Shown here: positions 5,569-5,689 of the stretch, one piece after another
Layout of the letters: each line of letters begins with the position of its first letter
Numbering within the stretch: the first letter of the stretch is position 1
NCBI GenBank assembly: GCA_011523485.1
Contig: WTGR01000156.1
Span: forward strand, 1,490 to 7,178
Reading direction: 5' to 3'
Length of the DNA: 5,689 nucleotides
Source: Acidobacteriota bacterium
GTDB lineage: Bacteria; Acidobacteriota; Vicinamibacteria; Vicinamibacterales; UBA8438
Made by a program: the position numbers and the translations under genes
Notes under the pieces: generated by a model
What the model was told of the DNA's origin: nothing
The model's input: the letters and a program-made list of their open reading frames with translations, nothing else
Databases searched by the model: none

Positions 5569-5689
5569 ATGCGATACCTGCCGTACGCCGCCGCGTCGTC
5601 CGAGCCCAACGTCATCGTCGACGGCACGGCGAACGACCGCACGCTGATCACGCTGTCCCACTGGCGTCGGAGCGGCACCCCTGCCGACC
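5569..5689 (+). CDS. Conserved hypothetical protein, N-terminal fragment (DUF6687-like?)
   Basis: The frame is open from ATG 5569 to the window edge (40 codons), so only the N-terminus is visible. It reads MRYLPYAAAS, then a beta-strand-like PNVIVDG, then RTLITLSHW and a charged RRSGTP turn. The MRYLPY...PNVIVDG...LTLSHW pattern reminds me of a conserved family of unknown function, which I believe is DUF6687. That is memory of the pattern, not a search result, and no biochemical role can be given. Codons prefer C or G in the third position, as in the other genes, and a GGAG site lies ten bases upstream. The 395-base gap and the hairpins before it suggest its own promoter rather than co-transcription with the HNH-protease pair. 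Confidence 0.65.
   Translation, partial: MRYLPYAAASSEPNVIVDGTANDRTLITLSHWRRSGTPAD

Noticed and set aside
5333..5647. A possible small + strand gene starting at ATG 5333.
   Set aside because: It has no ribosome site, contains the bulged hairpin in its first codons, and runs out of frame into the better-supported gene at 5569. It is kept only as a remote possibility.
1..5689. CRISPR array, tRNA/rRNA genes, insertion-sequence ends.
   Set aside because: No regularly spaced repeats, no cloverleaf, and no transposase motif or terminal inverted repeats were seen.

Overview
The window is GC-rich DNA from a high-GC bacterium. Sense codons in the long genes strongly prefer G or C in the third position. 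The phylum cannot be fixed from the sequence: an actinobacterium, planctomycete, myxobacterium or high-GC proteobacterium would all fit. All supported genes are on the + strand. The small ribbon-helix-helix gene at the left edge resembles the DNA-binding partners often encoded next to parA on plasmids and secondary replicons, so an accessory or plasmid-like setting is possible but not proven.

Layout: (1) 2-268, a ribbon-helix-helix DNA-binding protein, probably the distal gene of an operon that begins outside the window. (2) 269-389, an AT-rich intergenic patch with repeated CTATCACAA/ATAGT words and a GC-rich inverted repeat, probably operator or promoter DNA. (3) 390-1025, an HNH-type zinc nuclease-like protein. 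(4) 1016-5173, a 1385-residue Lon-like ATP-dependent protease overlapping the HNH gene by 10 bases. (5) 5174-5568, an intergenic region with two hairpins and a TetR-operator-like palindrome. (6) 5569 to the window end, the start of a separate conserved hypothetical gene.

The main discovery candidate is the HNH + Lon-like pair. The Lon-like protein is not a normal Lon (one AAA+ module, one protease domain, about 800 residues). It carries three consecutive Lon-type units, each with a helical neck, an LPW/IPW motif and AAA+ large and small subdomains, followed by a single C-terminal S16 protease domain with an apparently intact Ser1276-Lys1319 dyad. Only the middle AAA+ module keeps every ATP-hydrolysis residue. 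Modules 1 and 3 keep Walker A but have lost sensor residues and have a shortened pore loop. The usual Lon N-terminal substrate domain is not recognisable and an unfamiliar N-terminus takes its place. The tight overlap with a nuclease-like gene suggests the two are made together and act in one process. Regulated proteolysis of, or by, a nuclease, for example in defence or stress, is a reasonable but untested idea.
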